From an uncultured Alphaproteobacteria bacterium (GTDB lineage: Bacteria > Pseudomonadota > Alphaproteobacteria > RF32 > CAG-239): 6,436 nt of DNA. Both the position numbers and the translations under genes were made by a program. Of this stretch, positions 6,287-6,436 are shown one piece after another (the first letter of the stretch is position 1; every line of letters starts with the position of its first letter). The notes beneath the pieces are model-generated. The model was not told where the DNA came from. It ran no database searches and worked only from the letters and a program-made list of their open reading frames with translations. The stretch spans positions 1 through 6,436 of the forward strand of contig UQFU01000087.1 in the NCBI GenBank assembly GCA_900540425.1, given 5' to 3'.

Positions 6287-6314
6287 TTGCATTTTACCGG
6301 ATTTGCATTAATCT
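6287..6314 (+). promoter_or_regulatory. Candidate rightward promoter for the folded RNA
   Basis: TTGCAT (6287-6292) is followed after 16 bases by TAATCT (6309-6314), a moderate match to sigma-70 boxes. The expected start, about 6320-6322, falls exactly where the first strong hairpin of the downstream folded region begins. That coincidence is the main reason to list it. It would be divergent from the lpxA promoter. Confidence 0.35.
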
Positions 6315-6319
6315 TGTTC

Positions 6320-6436
6320 CTGCATCCGGGAGAGCCGGATGCGGAGTATCGAAACTCCTCTAATAGAAAGAAGCTCCTTTCATGGGGAGCGGCCGGAATA
6401 AGTATGCCTTGCGCATAACGAAGAAGGCCGACTGTT
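6320..6436 (+). ncRNA. Candidate structured RNA or leader, continues past the window
   Basis: This 117-base stretch has no sizeable open reading frame and folds into consecutive helices: 6322-6329 with 6335-6342 (8 bp, five-base loop GAGAG), 6343-6347 with 6353-6357 (GGAGT/ACTCC), 6373-6377 with 6386-6390 (GCTCC/GGAGC), and an outer helix 6390-6394 with 6426-6430 (CGGCC/GGCCG). The outer helix encloses an inner stem 6403-6407/6413-6417 (TATGC/GCATA), and both sides of the internal loop are purine-rich (GGAATAAG and ACGAAGAA). It is much more GC-rich than the flanking intergenic DNA. I do not recognise it as tRNA, tmRNA, RNase P, SRP, 6S RNA or a common riboswitch. It could be a cis-regulatory leader of a gene to the right, an independent RNA, or part of a mobile element. 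Strand is chosen from the candidate promoter and a possible U-G pair in the third hairpin. Confidence 0.45.

Noticed and set aside
6329..6357. Resemblance of GAGAGCCGGATGCGG to group II intron domain V
   Set aside because: The matching 3' half of domain V is missing. The CCGGATGC instead pairs with the sequence just upstream, so a catalytic domain V is not supported.
6320..6436. Glycine riboswitch suggested by GGGAGAGCC
   Set aside because: The conserved core that should follow (GCCGAAGG with later paired elements) is absent, and the hairpin layout does not fit.

Overview
The window looks like a chromosomal segment of a Gram-negative bacterium. Four genes on the minus strand, read right to left, form a run lpxA - lpxI - lpxB - leuA-like: two early lipid A enzymes, the lipid A disaccharide synthase, and an acyl-CoA/2-oxoacid condensing enzyme of the 2-isopropylmalate synthase family. 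The use of LpxI rather than LpxH, and the order lpxA-lpxI-lpxB, are typical of Alphaproteobacteria. The AT-rich intergenic sequence and moderate-GC genes would suit an uncultured, possibly host-associated member. The taxonomic call is an inference from memory of gene order, not a search result.

Layout, left to right: a GC-rich hairpin at the extreme left edge (1-24); a small minus-strand gene of unknown function (54-500) with its own good promoter; a terminator hairpin (597-641); two further small minus-strand genes (656-1042 and 1072-1461) that look co-transcribed from a promoter with a perfect -35 box; a long imperfect inverted repeat (1619-1715) that reaches the stop codon of the next gene; then the leuA-like gene (1715-3220), lpxB (3222-4376), lpxI (4373-5224) and lpxA (5320-6156). 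To the right of lpxA is a 280-base non-coding region with apparently divergent promoters. One drives lpxA leftward. The other points rightward into a strongly folded, non-coding stretch (about 6320-6436) that runs off the window.

How the genes work together: LpxA attaches an R-3-hydroxyacyl chain to UDP-GlcNAc, LpxI hydrolyses UDP-2,3-diacylglucosamine to lipid X, and LpxB joins lipid X to another UDP-2,3-diacylglucosamine to give the disaccharide core of lipid A. lpxI, lpxB and the leuA-like gene are tightly packed (GTGA overlap, then a 1-base gap) and are probably translationally coupled. lpxA is separated from lpxI by 95 bases holding a 19-bp AU-rich hairpin followed by seven U in the transcript, which could attenuate or process the message. 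The leuA-like gene has no obvious link to lipid A.

The least explained parts are the cluster of three small genes, which appear to be highly diverged members of one family with AU-rich leaders lacking a Shine-Dalgarno sequence, the long inverted repeat, the intra-operon hairpin, and the folded candidate RNA at the right edge.
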